Assembly: GCA_023443285.1 (NCBI GenBank)
Contig: JAEZVB010000096.1
Coordinates: forward strand, 1-15,664
Length of the DNA: 15,664 nucleotides
From: Bacillota bacterium
GTDB lineage: Bacteria > Bacillota > Negativicutes > Sporomusales > Sporomusaceae
Direction: 5' to 3'
The translations under genes and the position numbers were made by a program. The notes under the pieces are model-generated. The model was given only the letters and a program-made list of their open reading frames with translations, was not told the DNA's origin and searched no databases. Shown here in pieces: positions 14,451 through 15,664 of the stretch (position 1 is the stretch's first letter; each line of letters begins with the position of its first letter).

Positions 14451-15664
14451 ATGGAACAAGAACAAACCAATACAATTTCAACTGTTTATGATCCGCAGGC
14501 GGTAGAAGCTAAGTGGTATAAATTTTGGGAAGATAACAAGCTGTTTCATGCAGAAGTGGACAAAGCCAAGCAGCCGTTTAGTATTGTAATTCCCCCACCA
14601 AATGTTACCGGCCAGCTGCATATGGGACATGCGCTTGATAATACGCTGCAGGATATTCTTATCCGCTTTAAGCGTTTGCAGGGCTATAATACCCTATGGA
14701 TGCCGGGGACAGACCATGCCGGAATTGCTACTCAGATTAAAGTCGAGGAAGTGCTGGCAGGAGAAGGCAAGACCCGCTATGATCTAGGACGTGAACCCTT
14801 TATTGATAAGGTTTGGGACTGGAAAGAGCAGTATGGCAGCCGGATATTAAATCAGCTTAAGCGCCTAGGGGCGTCTTGTGACTGGGAGCGCGAGCGCTTT
14901 ACCATGGATGAGGGTTGCTCGGAGGCCGTGCGGGAAGTTTTTGTAAGTCTGTATGAGCAGGGCCTTATTTACCAGGGACATCGCATCACTAACTGGTGCC
15001 CGCGTTGTAATACGGCTTTAAGTGATATTGAAGTGGAACATGAGGAAAAGCCAGGTCATCTGTATCATGTCCGTTATCTGGTAGAAGGTACGGATGACGA
15101 ATATGTTACTGTTGCAACAACTCGGCCTGAGACGATTTTAGGTGACAGTGGCGTAGCCGTTCATCCTGATGATGCACGATACAAGCATCTTGTCGGCAAA
15201 AATCTCATACTGCCAATTGTTGGACGCCTTTTGCCACTGGTTGCGGATGAATATGTTGATCCTTCCTTTGGAACAGGGGCTGTAAAGGTTACCCCGGCAC
15301 ATGACCCGAATGATTTTGATATGGGTCTTCGGCATAAGCTTGCCGAAATCATAGTTATAAATCCTGATGGCACAATGGCTGCCGATACTGGGAAGTATGC
15401 CGGTATGGATCGTTATGAATGCCGCAAGGCTTTGGTTGCGGACTTGAAAGAACAAGGGTATCTTGTCAAAATTGATGAGCATAATCACGCTGTCGGACAT
15501 TGCCAGCGCTGCAATACAGTAGTGGAGCCTTTAGTATCCAAGCAATGGTTTGTAAAAATGGAGCCGCTCGCCAAACCGGCGATTGAGGCTGTAACTTCAG
15601 GGCAGATTCAATTTGTGCCAGAGCGGTTTACAAAAATCTATACCAACTGGTTGGAGAACATTCG
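14451..15664 (+). CDS. valS: Valyl-tRNA synthetase (N-terminal part, cut by window edge)
   Basis: Charges tRNA-Val with valine. About 404 residues are visible and the frame is open at the window end; full proteins are about 880 aa. The class I motif PPPNVTGQLHMGHALDN contains the HIGH-equivalent HMGH near residues 55-58. WMPGTDHAGIATQ follows, and the editing (CP1) domain starts after about residue 200, with TTRPETILGDSGVAVHP. A zinc-type Cys pair NWCPRCNT is present. ATG 14451 is preceded by AAGGAGG at 14440-14446. Expression is set by the T-box leader upstream. Confidence 0.97.
   Translation, partial: MEQEQTNTISTVYDPQAVEAKWYKFWEDNKLFHAEVDKAKQPFSIVIPPPNVTGQLHMGHALDNTLQDILIRFKRLQGYNTLWMPGTDHAGIATQIKVEEVLAGEGKTRYDLGREPFIDKVWDWKEQYGSRILNQLKRLGASCDWERERFTMDEGCSEAVREVFVSLYEQGLIYQGHRITNWCPRCNTALSDIEVEHEEKPGHLYHVRYLVEGTDDEYVTVATTRPETILGDSGVAVHPDDARYKHLVGKNLILPIVGRLLPLVADEYVDPSFGTGAVKVTPAHDPNDFDMGLRHKLAEIIVINPDGTMAADTGKYAGMDRYECRKALVADLKEQGYLVKIDEHNHAVGHCQRCNTVVEPLVSKQWFVKMEPLAKPAIEAVTSGQIQFVPERFTKIYTNWLENI

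Overview
The window looks like chromosomal DNA from an anaerobic, probably acetogenic Firmicute. A Negativicute of the Sporomusa/Acetonema kind is my best guess from the gene content, but this is an inference and not proven. Pointers are a tRNA-sensing T-box leader on valS, strong Gram-positive-style ribosome binding sites, consensus sigma-A promoters, a selenocysteine-containing formate dehydrogenase, an [FeFe] hydrogenase of the type found in hydrogen-dependent CO2 reductase, and a tungstate transporter. No mobile elements, CRISPR arrays, tRNA or rRNA genes were seen.

Layout. (1) 1-3779, plus strand: the C-terminal part of an FDH-H-like formate dehydrogenase (cut by the window edge), a four-cluster HycB-like ferredoxin, a 456-aa [FeFe] hydrogenase and a second HycB-like ferredoxin. 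This is the subunit set of a formate dehydrogenase/hydrogenase complex. (2) 3813-3852: a bidirectional terminator. (3) 3861-6536, minus strand: a second, structurally different formate dehydrogenase of 891 aa with a NuoG-like Fe-S N-terminus, an in-frame UGA read as selenocysteine and a clear SECIS hairpin. (4) 6537-6935: divergent promoter region. (5) 6936-7589: mobA, for the guanine dinucleotide form of the cofactor. (6) 7590-7953: a gene-free stretch with a decapitated copy of a T-box, a 12-bp hairpin and a second terminator. (7) 7954-14068: a tight six-gene operon made of a small Cys-containing protein, moeA, a MoeA fused to a periplasmic-binding-protein-like domain, and tupA-tupB-tupC for tungstate import. 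(8) 14129-14450: consensus promoter and complete T-box leader with a GTC (valine) specifier. (9) 14451 to the end: valS, cut by the window edge.

How it works together. TupABC imports tungstate. The two MoeA proteins insert metal into molybdopterin and MobA adds GMP to make the bis-MGD cofactor. The two formate dehydrogenases are the evident users of that cofactor. The hydrogenase and ferredoxin subunits would couple formate/CO2 to H2/H+. valS appears to be an unrelated neighbour.

Most worth a second look: the truncated T-box copy right after the mobA stop codon, which with the valS T-box flanks the whole moeA-tup block as direct repeats; the MoeA-binding-protein fusion beside a tungstate transporter; the small CxCxxxC protein that opens that operon; and the two unlike formate dehydrogenases placed tail to tail.
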